Part shown: in pieces, positions 35,383 through 44,550 of the stretch
How the letters are laid out: each line of letters starts with the position of its first letter
Position numbering within the stretch: the stretch's first letter is position 1
Source: Arthrobacter burdickii
GTDB taxonomy: Bacteria; Actinomycetota; Actinomycetes; Actinomycetales; Micrococcaceae
NCBI RefSeq assembly: GCF_030433645.1
Contig: NZ_JAROCG010000001.1
Span: 2,046,001 to 2,110,000, forward strand
Length of the DNA stretch: 64,000 nucleotides
Direction: 5' to 3'
Notes under the pieces: model-generated
The model's input: the letters and a program-made list of their open reading frames with translations, nothing else
The model's database searches: none
Told to the model about the DNA's origin: nothing
Program-made: the position numbers and the translations under genes

Positions 35383-36710
35383 ACTCACCAGCAACGCCCC
35401 CCGCACAGCCCCTGCGCGTAGCCCTGCTCGGCTGCGGCAACGTCGGCTCGCAGGTAGCCCGCATCCTCCTCGAGGACGCGGAGAACCTCGGCCGCCGTGC
35501 CGGAGCCCCGCTCGAACTCGTCGGTATCGCGGTCCGAACGCTCGACGCCCGGCGCGACGTCGAGCTCCCGGCCGGCCTCCTCACGCTCGACGCCGAGGCG
35601 CTCGTCGAGGACGCGGACATCGTGATCGAACTGATGGGCGGCATCGAGCCCGCCAAGTCCCTGATCCTCCGCGCGATCGAGCACGGAGCGACCGTCGTCA
35701 GCGGCAACAAGGCACTCCTGGCCCAGGACGGACCGGAACTCTACGAGAAGGCGGACGCCGCGGGGGTCCAGCTGTCCTACGAGGCGGCCGTCGCCGGCGC
35801 CGTCCCGATCCTGCGGCCCATCCAGGACAGCCTCTCGGGCGACCGCATCACGCGCGTCCTCGGGATCGTCAACGGCACCACGAACTACATCCTCGACCAG
35901 ATGGACACCACCGGCGCGTCCTTCGCCGACGCCCTCAAGGCGGCCCAGGACCTCGGCTACGCGGAGGCGGACCCGACCGCCGACGTCGAGGGCCACGACG
36001 CCGCCGCGAAGGCGGCCATCCTCGCCTCGCTGTCCTTCCACACGCGCTTCGCCCTCGAGAACGTCTTCTGCGAGGGCATCACGGCTGTCACGGCCGACGA
36101 CATCGCGGCCGCCGCCGAGGACGGCTACGTCATCAAGCTCCTGGCCATCGCCGAGCTGCTGACCGACGACGCAGGATCCGCGGGCGCCGGCGTGCGCGTG
36201 CACCCGACCCTGCTGCCGAGGTCCCACCCGCTGGCCGCGGTCCGCGGAGCCTTCAACGCCGTCTTCATCGAGGCGGAGAATGCCGGCGAGCTCATGTTCT
36301 ACGGCCAGGGTGCGGGCGGCACCCCGACCGCGTCGGCCGTGCTCGGAGACGTCGTCAGCGCCGCACGCCGCATGGTGCTGGGCGGCCCGGGACGCACGGA
36401 GACCACCACCGGCCACGTCCCGGCGCTGAGCATCGACACCGTGCGCACGAGCTACTGCATCGGCCTGGAGGTCGCGGACCAGCCGGGCGTCCTGGCGCGC
36501 ATCGCGCAGATCTTCGCCGAGAACGGCGTGTCGATCGAGACCATGCGCCAGCGCATCCACCAGGGCGGGCCCGACGGCGGCACGACCGCCGAGCTGCGCA
36601 TCGTCACCCACCGCGCACCCGAGGCGTCCCTCGCCGCGACCGTCAAGCAGGTCGCCGCGCTCGATGTCATCACCGCCGTCTCATCCGTTCTTCGAGTAGA
36701 GGGAATCTAA
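35379..36710 (+). CDS. hom: Homoserine dehydrogenase
   Basis: A 443-aa NAD(P)-dependent enzyme reducing aspartate semialdehyde to homoserine, the branch point for threonine and methionine. N-terminal Rossmann motif VALLGCGNVGSQ, central catalytic region VNGTTNYILDQM ... GYAEADPTADVEGHDAAAK, and a C-terminal ACT domain (DQPGVLARIAQIFAENGVSIE), which usually gives feedback inhibition by threonine. The ATG overlaps the lysA stop (ATGA). thrC begins immediately after its stop. Confidence 0.97.
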   Translation: MNSPATPPAQPLRVALLGCGNVGSQVARILLEDAENLGRRAGAPLELVGIAVRTLDARRDVELPAGLLTLDAEALVEDADIVIELMGGIEPAKSLILRAIEHGATVVSGNKALLAQDGPELYEKADAAGVQLSYEAAVAGAVPILRPIQDSLSGDRITRVLGIVNGTTNYILDQMDTTGASFADALKAAQDLGYAEADPTADVEGHDAAAKAAILASLSFHTRFALENVFCEGITAVTADDIAAAAEDGYVIKLLAIAELLTDDAGSAGAGVRVHPTLLPRSHPLAAVRGAFNAVFIEAENAGELMFYGQGAGGTPTASAVLGDVVSAARRMVLGGPGRTETTTGHVPALSIDTVRTSYCIGLEVADQPGVLARIAQIFAENGVSIETMRQRIHQGGPDGGTTAELRIVTHRAPEASLAATVKQVAALDVITAVSSVLRVEGI

Positions 36711-37814
36711 GTGGCCCACCAGTGGCGCGGAGTCATCCGCGAATACGCCGAACGCCTGCCAGTCACGGACGCCACCGAGGTCATCACCCTCGGCGAGGGC
36801 GGAACGCCGCTCGTGCACGCCCGGCATCTGTCCGAGCTGACGGGCTCGGCCGTCTACCTGAAGGTCGAGGGCATGAACCCCACGGGCTCCTTCAAGGACC
36901 GCGGGATGACCATGGCCATGACGGCCGCCGTCGCCGCCGGGGCGAAGGCCGTGGTCTGCGCGTCGACGGGCAACACCTCCGCCTCCGCCGCCGCGTACGC
37001 GACGCAGGCCGGCATCACGTGCGCCGTCCTCGTGCCGGACGGCAAGATCTCCATGGGCAAGCTCAGCCAGGCGATCGCCCACGGAGCCCAGCTCCTGCAG
37101 GTCAACGGCAACTTCGACAACTGCCTCGACGTGGCCCGCAAGCTCGCGGAGGCGTACCCCGTGTTCCTCGTGAACTCGGTGAACCCGGCACGGCTCGAAG
37201 GCCAGAAGACGGCGGCCTTCGAGGTCGTCGACACGCTCGGCGACGCGCCGGACTACCACCTGATGCCCGTCGGGAACGCCGGGAACATCAGCGCGTACTG
37301 GAAGGGCTACAAGGAGTACGCGGCGCCCTACGCCTCGATGCACGCCGGGGAGCTTCCCGCCGTCGCGACCCGCACGCCGATCATGTGGGGATTCCAGGCG
37401 GAGGGTGCCTCGCCGCTCGTCAAGGGCCACCCGATCACCGAGCCGGACACCATCGCCACCGCCATCCGGATCGGCAACCCGGCGTCCTGGGACTTCGCGG
37501 TCGCGGCGCGGGACGAGTCCGGCGGCCTCATCGAGGCCGTGACGGACGACGAGATCCTCGCCGCGCACCGCTGGCTGTCCTCGCGGGAGGGCGTCTTCGT
37601 GGAGCCCGCGTCCGCCGCCGGTGTCGCCGGGCTCATCAAGAAGCACGCGGAAGGGCTCGTCCCGACGGGCAAGACGATCGTCATCACCGTCACGGGCCAT
37701 GGCCTCAAGGATCCGCAGTGGGCGCTGCGCACCGCGGACGGTTCGGATGTGGAGCCCACCAAGGTGGAGTTCGACGTCGTGAGCGTCGCTGCGGCGCTCG
37801 GGCTCGAAGACTGA
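36711..37814 (+). CDS. thrC: Threonine synthase
   Basis: A 367-aa fold-type II PLP enzyme converting O-phosphohomoserine to threonine. The PLP lysine is in [25 protein letters not shown] and [18 protein letters not shown] are the phosphate-binding loops. The GTG start is directly adjacent to the hom stop codon. The length fits the short threonine synthase class common in Actinobacteria. Confidence 0.97.
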   Translation: MAHQWRGVIREYAERLPVTDATEVITLGEGGTPLVHARHLSELTGSAVYLKVEGMNPTGSFKDRGMTMAMTAAVAAGAKAVVCASTGNTSASAAAYATQAGITCAVLVPDGKISMGKLSQAIAHGAQLLQVNGNFDNCLDVARKLAEAYPVFLVNSVNPARLEGQKTAAFEVVDTLGDAPDYHLMPVGNAGNISAYWKGYKEYAAPYASMHAGELPAVATRTPIMWGFQAEGASPLVKGHPITEPDTIATAIRIGNPASWDFAVAARDESGGLIEAVTDDEILAAHRWLSSREGVFVEPASAAGVAGLIKKHAEGLVPTGKTIVITVTGHGLKDPQWALRTADGSDVEPTKVEFDVVSVAAALGLED

Positions 37815-37815
37815 C

Positions 37816-38805
37816 ATGGCCGGCCTCCACGCGGCACCCGCGTCATCGAATGTGCTCGACCTCCCGACGGTCGACGCCGGCCAGGACATCGTCGTCCGGG
37901 TACCGGCCACGAGTGCGAACCTCGGACCGGGCTTCGACACCCTGGGCCTCGCGCTGACGCTGCACGACACCGTGCGTGTCCGCACGACGACGTCGGGATT
38001 TACGACGGTGCGCGCCACCGGGGAGGGCGCCGAGGCCCTCCCGACCGACGAGACCCACCTCGTCGCGAGCTCGCTGATCAGCACCCTGCATCGCGCGGGG
38101 CGCCGTGCGCCCGGGCTCGAACTCGACACCACGAACGTCATCCCGCACGGCAGGGGGATGGGCTCCTCGGCGTCCGCGATCGTCGCCGGAGTCCTCGCCG
38201 GCAACGCCCTGCTCCCCGTCGGCGAACAGCTCGACGCCGAGCACCTCCTGCAGTGGGCAGCCACGATCGAGGGCCACCCGGACAACGTCGCGCCTGCCCT
38301 GATGGGAGCCCTGGCGATCTCGTGGGAGAGCGGCAGGGCCTACCACAGTAGGCGTGTCGAGGTGCACCCCGACATCATCCCCGTGCTCGCCGTACCGGAC
38401 CTCGCGCTGTCCACGGAGAGCGCCCGGGCACTCCTCCCGCCGTCGGTCTCCCACCGCAGCGCCGCGGCGAATGCCGGACGCGCAGCCCTGCTCGTGCACG
38501 CCCTCGGTGCCGATCCGTCGCTGCTGTTTCCCGCCACGCAGGACTCGCTGCACCAGGACTACCGCGCGCCGGCCATGCTGCCGAGCGCTACCCTCCTGCG
38601 CGGACTGCGGGCGGCCGGTTTCGCCAGCACCATCTCCGGGGCAGGGCCGAGTGTCCTGACCCTCGCGGTGGGCGAGGCCGGGGCACGTGCGGCGGAGGAC
38701 GCCGTGCGCGCACTGGTCGGGCAGGGGGACACGCCGGGGATCTGGCGGGTTCTCCGGCTGGCAGTGGAGCGGGAAGGTGCTAAAGTGGGAGTGCACCAAG
38801 GGTAG
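37816..38805 (+). CDS. thrB: Homoserine kinase
   Basis: A 329-aa GHMP-family kinase phosphorylating homoserine for ThrC. The GHMP ATP loop is PHGRGMGSSASAIVAG; VPATSANLGPGFDTLGLAL at the N-terminus and STISGAGPSVLTL at the C-terminus complete the signature. It starts 1 nt after the thrC stop. A promoter-like TAAAGT near its 3' end probably drives rho. Confidence 0.96.
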   Translation: MAGLHAAPASSNVLDLPTVDAGQDIVVRVPATSANLGPGFDTLGLALTLHDTVRVRTTTSGFTTVRATGEGAEALPTDETHLVASSLISTLHRAGRRAPGLELDTTNVIPHGRGMGSSASAIVAGVLAGNALLPVGEQLDAEHLLQWAATIEGHPDNVAPALMGALAISWESGRAYHSRRVEVHPDIIPVLAVPDLALSTESARALLPPSVSHRSAAANAGRAALLVHALGADPSLLFPATQDSLHQDYRAPAMLPSATLLRGLRAAGFASTISGAGPSVLTLAVGEAGARAAEDAVRALVGQGDTPGIWRVLRLAVEREGAKVGVHQG

Positions 38806-39138
38806 TAACCGCCCAGGCGGAATTACTGCGTCTGTTGAAACGTGAAAGTCTCCAACAGGCATCGTGTGCTTCTGTTGGGCCGGCCGTCCTCTTCTTCAGA
38901 CCGCCGCGACACTGCAGGTTCCATCAGCAGTAGCACAGCCTCCGGTGTAGCCTCCGACCTTATCTTTGTGCGTGCGGACTTCTCCTTTCGCCCATCGACA
39001 TCCTCAGGCTTCCAGCACACCCGGCCTGCCGGATCGTCTCCGGCTCGGCTGAACCCCGCCTGCTTTGACCTGCGGCACGGGGCAAACCACCGCGGACCAC
39101 CGATCAGGTGGCCGCCCGACGAGGGGGAAGGATCCTTC
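38781..39138 (+). promoter_or_regulatory. rho promoter and long 5' leader
   Basis: TAAAGT (38781-38786), inside the end of thrB, is a candidate -10 that would give a leader of about 345 nt. A hairpin near the predicted 5' end pairs AGTAACCGCC (38804-38813) with GGCGG-AA-TTACT (38816-38827, two unpaired A). The rest is C-rich with few strong structures, as expected of a rut-like Rho-loading region. Long leaders allowing autoregulation are known for rho in other bacteria. The frame from an ATG at 38842 is open into rho, but the conserved protein begins at the GTG. Confidence 0.5.
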
Positions 39139-41307
39139 GTGACTGACACCACTGACCTGTTACCAGGTGTGGCAACCCAAGACGCTGAAGCAACCGGCGC
39201 AACAACTTCCAAGAGCAGCGGCCTTGCGGGCCTGAAGCTCGCACAGCTCCAGGCCCTGGCCGGCCAGCTCGGGATCACCGGCGGATCGAGGATGCGCAAG
39301 AGCGACCTCGTGTCCGCGATCTCCGACCACCAGCGCGGTTCCGCCGTCGCCGACCGCCCCAAGGTCGCCGCGGTCCGCACCGAGCGCAGCGCCGATGCAG
39401 AGCGTCCCGCAGCCGAGGCCCCGGCCGAGGCCGCCGGCGACCGCGCCTCCGACGAGCAGTCCGCTCCGGCCGAGCGCCAGCCGCGCACCCGGAACCGCAA
39501 CCGCCGGGCCGGCAGCGACGGCGTCGTGACCACACCCGCCTCCGACGCCGCCGTCGTCACGAGTGACCAGGTCGAGGCCCCCGTGCGCGACGCCGCTCCT
39601 TCGCGCGACGCCGCTGCGAACTCCGGCGACGGCGAGCAGCAGGACCGCGGCGACCGTGACAATGACCGCGACAACGGTGGCCGCAACCAGCGCAACCGCC
39701 GCAGCCGCCGCGGCGAGGACCGTGCGGACGTGCAGCCCGGGCAGAACGGCCAGCAGAACGATGGTCAGAACGGCCAGCAGAACGATGCCCAGAACGGGCA
39801 GCAGGGTGACGCCCAGGGCGACGTCCCGGCCGACCAGGGCGAAAGCCGCGGCGACCGCAACGACCGCCGCAGCCGCTCACGCAACGGACGCGACGAGGAC
39901 CGCTCGAACGGCAACGCGAACGGCGAGAGCCAGAACGACGCCGGGCGCAACGGCAGCGAGCGCAGCGACAACCGCGGAAACGGCGCGAACGACGACGAGG
40001 GCCGCGGCCGCAACCGCCGCAACCGCGCGAACCGCAACGGCGCCGCCCCCACCGAGGATCGCAACAGCCGGTTCCGGGACCGCAACGAGCGCAACGACCG
40101 CCGCCGCGGCCGCAACCAGAACCCAGAGGTCGACGACGTCGAGGTCACCGAGGACGACGTCCTGCTGCCCGTGGCGGGCATCCTCGACGTCCTCGAGAAC
40201 TACGCCTTCGTGCGTACCTCCGGCTACCTGCCGGGCCCGAACGACGTCTACGTGTCGCTCGCCCAGGTCAAGAAGCACAACCTGCGCAAGGGCGACGCCG
40301 TCGTCGGCGCGATCCGGGCACCCCGCGAGGGCGAGACCCAGGCCAGCGCACGCCAGAAGTTCAACGCGCTCGTCCGCGTCACCTCGGTGAACGGCAAGCC
40401 CGCCGAGGACCTGAAGGACCGCGTCGAGTTCGCGAAGCTCGTGCCCCTGTACCCCTCGGACCGCCTGCGCCTCGAGACGGATCCCAAGAAGATCGGTCCC
40501 CGCGTGATCGACCTCGTGGCCCCGATCGGCAAGGGCCAGCGCGGCCTGATCGTCTCGCCGCCGAAGGCCGGCAAGACGCTCATCCTGCAGTCGATCGCCA
40601 ACGCCATCACGATCAACAATCCTGAGGTCCACCTCATGATGGTCCTGGTGGACGAGCGTCCCGAGGAAGTCACCGACATGCAGCGGACCGTGAAGGGTGA
40701 GGTCATCGCCTCGACCTTCGACCGTCCGGCCGACGACCACACCACGGTCGCGGAGCTGTCCATCGAGCGTGCCAAGCGCCTCGTGGAGATGGGCATGGAC
40801 GTCGTCGTGCTGCTCGATTCGATGACGCGCCTCGGCCGTGCGTACAACCTCGCCGCTCCGGCGTCGGGCCGCATCCTCTCCGGTGGTGTCGACTCGGCTG
40901 CCCTCTACCCGCCGAAGCGCTTCTTCGGTGCTGCGCGCAACATCGAGAACGGTGGCTCGCTCACCATCCTCGCCACCGCGCTGGTGGAGACCGGGTCCAA
41001 GATGGACGAGGTCATCTTCGAGGAGTTCAAGGGCACCGGCAACATGGAGCTCCGCCTGTCGCGCAACCTCGCCGACAAGCGCATCTTCCCCGCCGTCGAC
41101 GTCAACGCCTCGGGCACGCGCCGCGAGGAGAACCTGCTCTCGCCCGACGAGGTCAAGATCATGTGGAAGCTGCGCCGTGTGCTGTCGGGTCTGGAGACCC
41201 AGCAGGCGCTCGAGCTGCTCACCAACAAGATCCGGGAGACGCAGTCCAACGTCGAGTTCCTGATGCAGGTCCAGAAGACCACCCTGGGCTCCAAGGACTC
41301 CGACTAG
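39139..41307 (+). CDS. rho: Transcription termination factor Rho with large disordered insertion
   Basis: A 722-aa hexameric RNA helicase/ATPase that ends untranslated transcripts. N-terminal domain LAGLKLAQLQALAGQLGI; then a disordered insertion of about 230 residues rich in Arg, Asn, Asp, Gln and Gly; then the RNA-binding cold-shock domain (LENYAFVRTSGYLPGPNDVYVSLAQVKK), P-loop SPPKAGKT (473-480), Walker B VVVLLDSMTRLGRAYN and the secondary RNA-binding Q/R loops. The insertion is characteristic of high-GC Gram-positive Rho and adds RNA contacts. A 24-bp repeat makes QNGQQND units. GTG start with GGAAGGA 7 nt upstream. A hairpin follows the gene. Confidence 0.97.
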   Translation: MTDTTDLLPGVATQDAEATGATTSKSSGLAGLKLAQLQALAGQLGITGGSRMRKSDLVSAISDHQRGSAVADRPKVAAVRTERSADAERPAAEAPAEAAGDRASDEQSAPAERQPRTRNRNRRAGSDGVVTTPASDAAVVTSDQVEAPVRDAAPSRDAAANSGDGEQQDRGDRDNDRDNGGRNQRNRRSRRGEDRADVQPGQNGQQNDGQNGQQNDAQNGQQGDAQGDVPADQGESRGDRNDRRSRSRNGRDEDRSNGNANGESQNDAGRNGSERSDNRGNGANDDEGRGRNRRNRANRNGAAPTEDRNSRFRDRNERNDRRRGRNQNPEVDDVEVTEDDVLLPVAGILDVLENYAFVRTSGYLPGPNDVYVSLAQVKKHNLRKGDAVVGAIRAPREGETQASARQKFNALVRVTSVNGKPAEDLKDRVEFAKLVPLYPSDRLRLETDPKKIGPRVIDLVAPIGKGQRGLIVSPPKAGKTLILQSIANAITINNPEVHLMMVLVDERPEEVTDMQRTVKGEVIASTFDRPADDHTTVAELSIERAKRLVEMGMDVVVLLDSMTRLGRAYNLAAPASGRILSGGVDSAALYPPKRFFGAARNIENGGSLTILATALVETGSKMDEVIFEEFKGTGNMELRLSRNLADKRIFPAVDVNASGTRREENLLSPDEVKIMWKLRRVLSGLETQQALELLTNKIRETQSNVEFLMQVQKTTLGSKDSD
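39742..39813 (+). repeat. 24-bp tandem repeat in rho
   Basis: Two near-identical 24-bp units encoding QNGQQNDG/QNGQQNDA and a third diverged unit (QNGQQGDA), inside the disordered insertion. Confidence 0.85.
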
Positions 41308-41348
41308 TACCACCGGAACCGCCCGGAACGCGGCCCCGAAGCACGGAC

Positions 41349-41375
41349 CTCCCGCAGGCGCAGAGCCTGCGGGAG
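41349..41375 (+). terminator. Hairpin after rho
   Basis: CTCCCGCAGGC, loop GCAGA, GCCTGCGGGAG: a perfect 11-bp stem about 40 nt after the rho stop. No U-tract follows at once, so termination is likely but not certain. Confidence 0.6.
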
Positions 41376-41507
41376 TCCGGGCCCGGTGGCCGGTTCCAGG
41401 GCGGTTTTCTGGTTAACACCCGGCCGGGAACAGCATCCGGCGCCGGGATGACACGGATGACCGGCTTCCGCGAGGAGATCCGGTCATGTCTGCCATCCCG
41501 TCCTTCG

Positions 41508-41513
41508 TAGACT
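41508..41513 (+). promoter_or_regulatory. -10 of prfA
   Basis: TAGACT, 29 nt before the prfA ATG; predicted 5' UTR about 23 nt containing GAAAGAGG as ribosome site. Confidence 0.5.
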
Positions 41514-41542
41514 GGCTGTAACAGCCGAAAGAGGTACACCCG

Positions 41543-42622
41543 ATGTTTGAGTCCATCCAGGGACTGCTCGACGAACACTCCGAGCTGCAGGACCAGCTCG
41601 CCGACCCCGCGGTGCACGCCGACCAGGCGCTGGCCCGGAAGCTCGGCCGCAGGTACGCGGAGCTCGGCCGCATCGTCGATGCGCACAACCGCTGGAGCAC
41701 CCTGAACGACGACCTCGAGGCGGCCCGCGAGATGGCGTCCGAGGACCCCGAGTTCGCCGCCGAGGTGCCCGTGCTCGAGGAGCAGCTCGCCACCGCGCAG
41801 GAGCGCCTCCGCCGGCTGCTGATCCCGCGAGATCCCAACGACAGCCGCAACGTCATCATCGAGGTCAAGGGCGGCGAGGGTGGCGACGAGGCCGCACTGT
41901 TCGCCGGCGACCTGCTCCGCATGTACGCGCGCTACGCCGAGTCCCGTGGCTGGAAGACCGAGCTCATCTCGGCCAACGAGTCCGACCTGGGCGGCTACAA
42001 GGACGTCCAGATGGCCATCAAGGGGTCCTCCAACGATCCCGCCGAGGGCGTCTACGCGCGGCTCAAGTTCGAGGGCGGCGTGCACCGCGTGCAGCGCGTG
42101 CCCGTCACCGAGTCGCAGGGCCGTATCCACACCTCGGCCGCCGGTGTCCTCGTCCTGCCCGAGGTCGACGAGCCGGAGGAGGTCGAGATCAGCCAGAACG
42201 ACCTGAAGATCGACGTCTACCGGTCCTCGGGCCCCGGCGGGCAGTCGGTGAACACGACCGACTCCGCCGTGCGCATCACCCACCTTCCCACCGGGATCGT
42301 CGTCGCGATGCAGAACGAGAAGTCGCAGCTGCAGAACCGTGAAGCCGCCATGCGCGTCCTCCGGTCCCGCATCCTCGCGCACGAGCAGGAGAAGATCGAC
42401 GCCGCGAACTCCGACATCCGGAAATCGCAGATTCGCACCATGGACCGCTCGGAGCGCATCCGCACCTACAACTACCCCGAAAACCGGATCGCCGACCACC
42501 GGACCGGCTACAAGGCCTACAACCTCGACGCGGTCATGAACGGCGAACTCGAGCCCGTGGTGCAGTCCGCCATCGAGATGGACGAGCAGGCCCGCCTGGA
42601 CGCCATCGGCACGGAAGAGTAG
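41543..42622 (+). CDS. prfA: Peptide chain release factor 1
   Basis: A 359-aa class I release factor reading UAA and UAG. The catalytic GGQ is at residues 232-234 ([20 protein letters not shown]), the glutamine that PrmC methylates. The codon-recognition region has [18 protein letters not shown], with the PxT motif of RF1 rather than SPF of RF2. GAAAGAGG precedes the ATG. prmC follows 2 nt downstream, the usual pairing. Confidence 0.97.
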   Translation: MFESIQGLLDEHSELQDQLADPAVHADQALARKLGRRYAELGRIVDAHNRWSTLNDDLEAAREMASEDPEFAAEVPVLEEQLATAQERLRRLLIPRDPNDSRNVIIEVKGGEGGDEAALFAGDLLRMYARYAESRGWKTELISANESDLGGYKDVQMAIKGSSNDPAEGVYARLKFEGGVHRVQRVPVTESQGRIHTSAAGVLVLPEVDEPEEVEISQNDLKIDVYRSSGPGGQSVNTTDSAVRITHLPTGIVVAMQNEKSQLQNREAAMRVLRSRILAHEQEKIDAANSDIRKSQIRTMDRSERIRTYNYPENRIADHRTGYKAYNLDAVMNGELEPVVQSAIEMDEQARLDAIGTEE

Positions 42623-42624
42623 GC

Positions 42625-43497
42625 GTGGAGGAGGCCCTGCGGGCGGCCGAGCGGCAGCTCCGGGAGGCGGGTGTTCCCAGTCCCCGCGTCGACGCCGAAC
42701 TCCTGGCCGCCCACCTGCTGGGCGTCTCCCGCGGCAGGCTCCGGGCCCTTGCCCTGACCGGCGCAGCGGCACCCGACGGCTTCGAGGCGCTCGTCGACGA
42801 GCGCGCCCGGCGCGTTCCGCTGCAGCACCTCACGGGCACGGCGCATTTCCGGCGCATCGACCTGGCGGTCGGCCCCGGGGTCTTCGTCCCGCGGCCCGAA
42901 ACCGAGACGGTCGCGCAGCTCGTGATCGACCGTGCGGCGGGCCTCGAGGCCCCGAAGATCGTCGACCTGGGCACCGGGTCGGGCGCGATCGCTGCCGCCG
43001 TCGCCGACGAGGTGCCCGGCGCCGCCGTCTACGCCGTGGAACTCAGCGACCTCGCACTGGCCTGGGCTGCACCCAACCTGGAGCGGTTCGGGGTGCACCT
43101 GAAGCGTGGTGACCTCGCGACGGCCCTGCCCGAGCACAACGGTTCGTTCGACATCGTCGTATCCAACCCGCCGTACATCCCCGCGGACGCCGTCCCCAAC
43201 GAGCCCGAGGTGGCCGAGCACGATCCGCAGATGGCGCTCTACGGCGGGGGAGCGGACGGCATGGAGCTGCCCCGGGCCGCTGCTTCCTCCGCGGCGCGCC
43301 TCCTCCACCCGGGCGGCTACTTCGTGATGGAGCATGCGGAGGTGCAGGCGCCCTGGGTTGCCGCGTTCCTCCGGCAGTCAGGTCTCTGGACCACGATCCG
43401 GACGCATCAGGACCTCAACGGCCGGGACCGCGCCACGAGCGCCGTGCTCGGCTCGGACAGCGCGTCGCTGGACACGACCGGAAAGGAAAGCCGATGA
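42625..43497 (+). CDS. prmC: Release factor glutamine methyltransferase
   Basis: A 290-aa SAM-dependent enzyme that N5-methylates the GGQ glutamine of release factors. The SAM motif is VDLGTGSGAIAAAVADE, and NPPY at 181-184 (SNPPYIPADAVP) binds the target glutamine. VFVPRPETETV is the family motif before the Rossmann core. The GTG start follows the prfA stop by 2 nt. Its stop overlaps the next gene (ATGA). Confidence 0.96.
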   Translation: MEEALRAAERQLREAGVPSPRVDAELLAAHLLGVSRGRLRALALTGAAAPDGFEALVDERARRVPLQHLTGTAHFRRIDLAVGPGVFVPRPETETVAQLVIDRAAGLEAPKIVDLGTGSGAIAAAVADEVPGAAVYAVELSDLALAWAAPNLERFGVHLKRGDLATALPEHNGSFDIVVSNPPYIPADAVPNEPEVAEHDPQMALYGGGADGMELPRAAASSAARLLHPGGYFVMEHAEVQAPWVAAFLRQSGLWTTIRTHQDLNGRDRATSAVLGSDSASLDTTGKESR

Positions 43498-44489
43498 CTG
43501 GATCCGCCATGGACCCCGGAGGGATGGACGCCGGAGGGATGAACGCCGGAGGAGCGGCCAGCGCTGACACGGGGGCCGACACGGGCGCCGAGAGGGGCAT
43601 CGACACCGTCGCGGTCGCGGCCGTCACCTACGACCGGCACGAGGAGCTCGCCCAGCTCCTGCGTTCCCTCGCGGCGCAGAGCGCACCGATCGCGACCGTG
43701 GCCCTGGTCGACTCGGGCACGAAGCCGGCCACCGCCGTCGTCGACGCCGCGGCGGGGAGCATCCACTACCTCCGTTCGGAAGCCAACCTCGGCGGTGCCG
43801 GTGGCTTCGCGTTCGCCATCCTGGCAGCGATCGCGAGCGGCGCCCGGTGGATCTGGCTCATGGACGACGACGGCCACCCGGAGGACGAGCGCTGCCTCGC
43901 CGAACTGCTCCGCGCGGCGCACGAGCACGACCTCGATATCGTGAGTCCGCTGGTCGCCGCGACCTCGGATCCCACGCGCCTGTCCTTCAACTTCCGGATT
44001 CACGGCCTCCTCACGAACGACCGGGCGAAGCTGGAGCCGATGGGCTACCTGCCCGGCATGGTGCACTTCTTCAACGGTGCGCTGGTCCGGGCCGACGTGT
44101 TCGCGAAGATCGGACTGCCCGACATGAAGTTCTTCATCCGCGGCGACGAGGTGGACTTCCTGGCACGCGTGCGGAAGGCTGGCCTGAGGTACGGCACACT
44201 GGCGACGGTGGCCGTCCGCCACCCTGCGACCTGGTCGGAGATGAAGCCGATCTTCGGCGGCTTCATCACGCCGGTCATCCCCGAGGGCGACTTCAAGCGG
44301 TTCTCCTATTTCCGCAACCGGGCCTACCTGGCCCGCAAGTACCGTAACCTCCGGTGGTTCGGCGCGGACGTCATCGGCTTCCCCTACTGGTTCCTCACCC
44401 AGCGCGACATCAAGGGACTGCGCGCCTGGTTCGCCGCCTATTCGGCAGGCCTCCGGGGGACGGGCTTCGGTCCGCCGCCGTCCTCCTGA
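43494..44489 (+). CDS. Family 2 glycosyltransferase, GlfT-like
   Basis: A 331-aa GT-A enzyme. Conserved are AAVTYDRHEELAQLLRSL, NLGGAGGFAFA (nucleotide-sugar site) and the metal-binding WIWLMDDDGHPEDE; a later acidic RGDEVDF is a likely catalytic base region. It resembles galactofuranosyl/rhamnosyl transferases of cell-wall synthesis. The first ~35 residues are low complexity, with three MxxGG pentapeptides coded by a 15-bp repeat (43509-43553) that carries an ATG in each unit, making the true start uncertain. The first ATG overlaps the prmC stop and is used here. Cytosolic, acting on a lipid-linked acceptor. Confidence 0.87.
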   Translation: MTGSAMDPGGMDAGGMNAGGAASADTGADTGAERGIDTVAVAAVTYDRHEELAQLLRSLAAQSAPIATVALVDSGTKPATAVVDAAAGSIHYLRSEANLGGAGGFAFAILAAIASGARWIWLMDDDGHPEDERCLAELLRAAHEHDLDIVSPLVAATSDPTRLSFNFRIHGLLTNDRAKLEPMGYLPGMVHFFNGALVRADVFAKIGLPDMKFFIRGDEVDFLARVRKAGLRYGTLATVAVRHPATWSEMKPIFGGFITPVIPEGDFKRFSYFRNRAYLARKYRNLRWFGADVIGFPYWFLTQRDIKGLRAWFAAYSAGLRGTGFGPPPSS

Positions 44490-44550
44490 CCGCGGACGCC
44501 GCGCCCCTCCCGATGTGCGGAGCGCCGTGCACGAGTGGAAGGATGGGCAC

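Noticed and set aside
38842-39138. N-terminal extension of Rho from an upstream in-frame ATG
   Set aside because: The sequence is not Rho-like, and the conserved N-terminus begins at the GTG with a good ribosome site.
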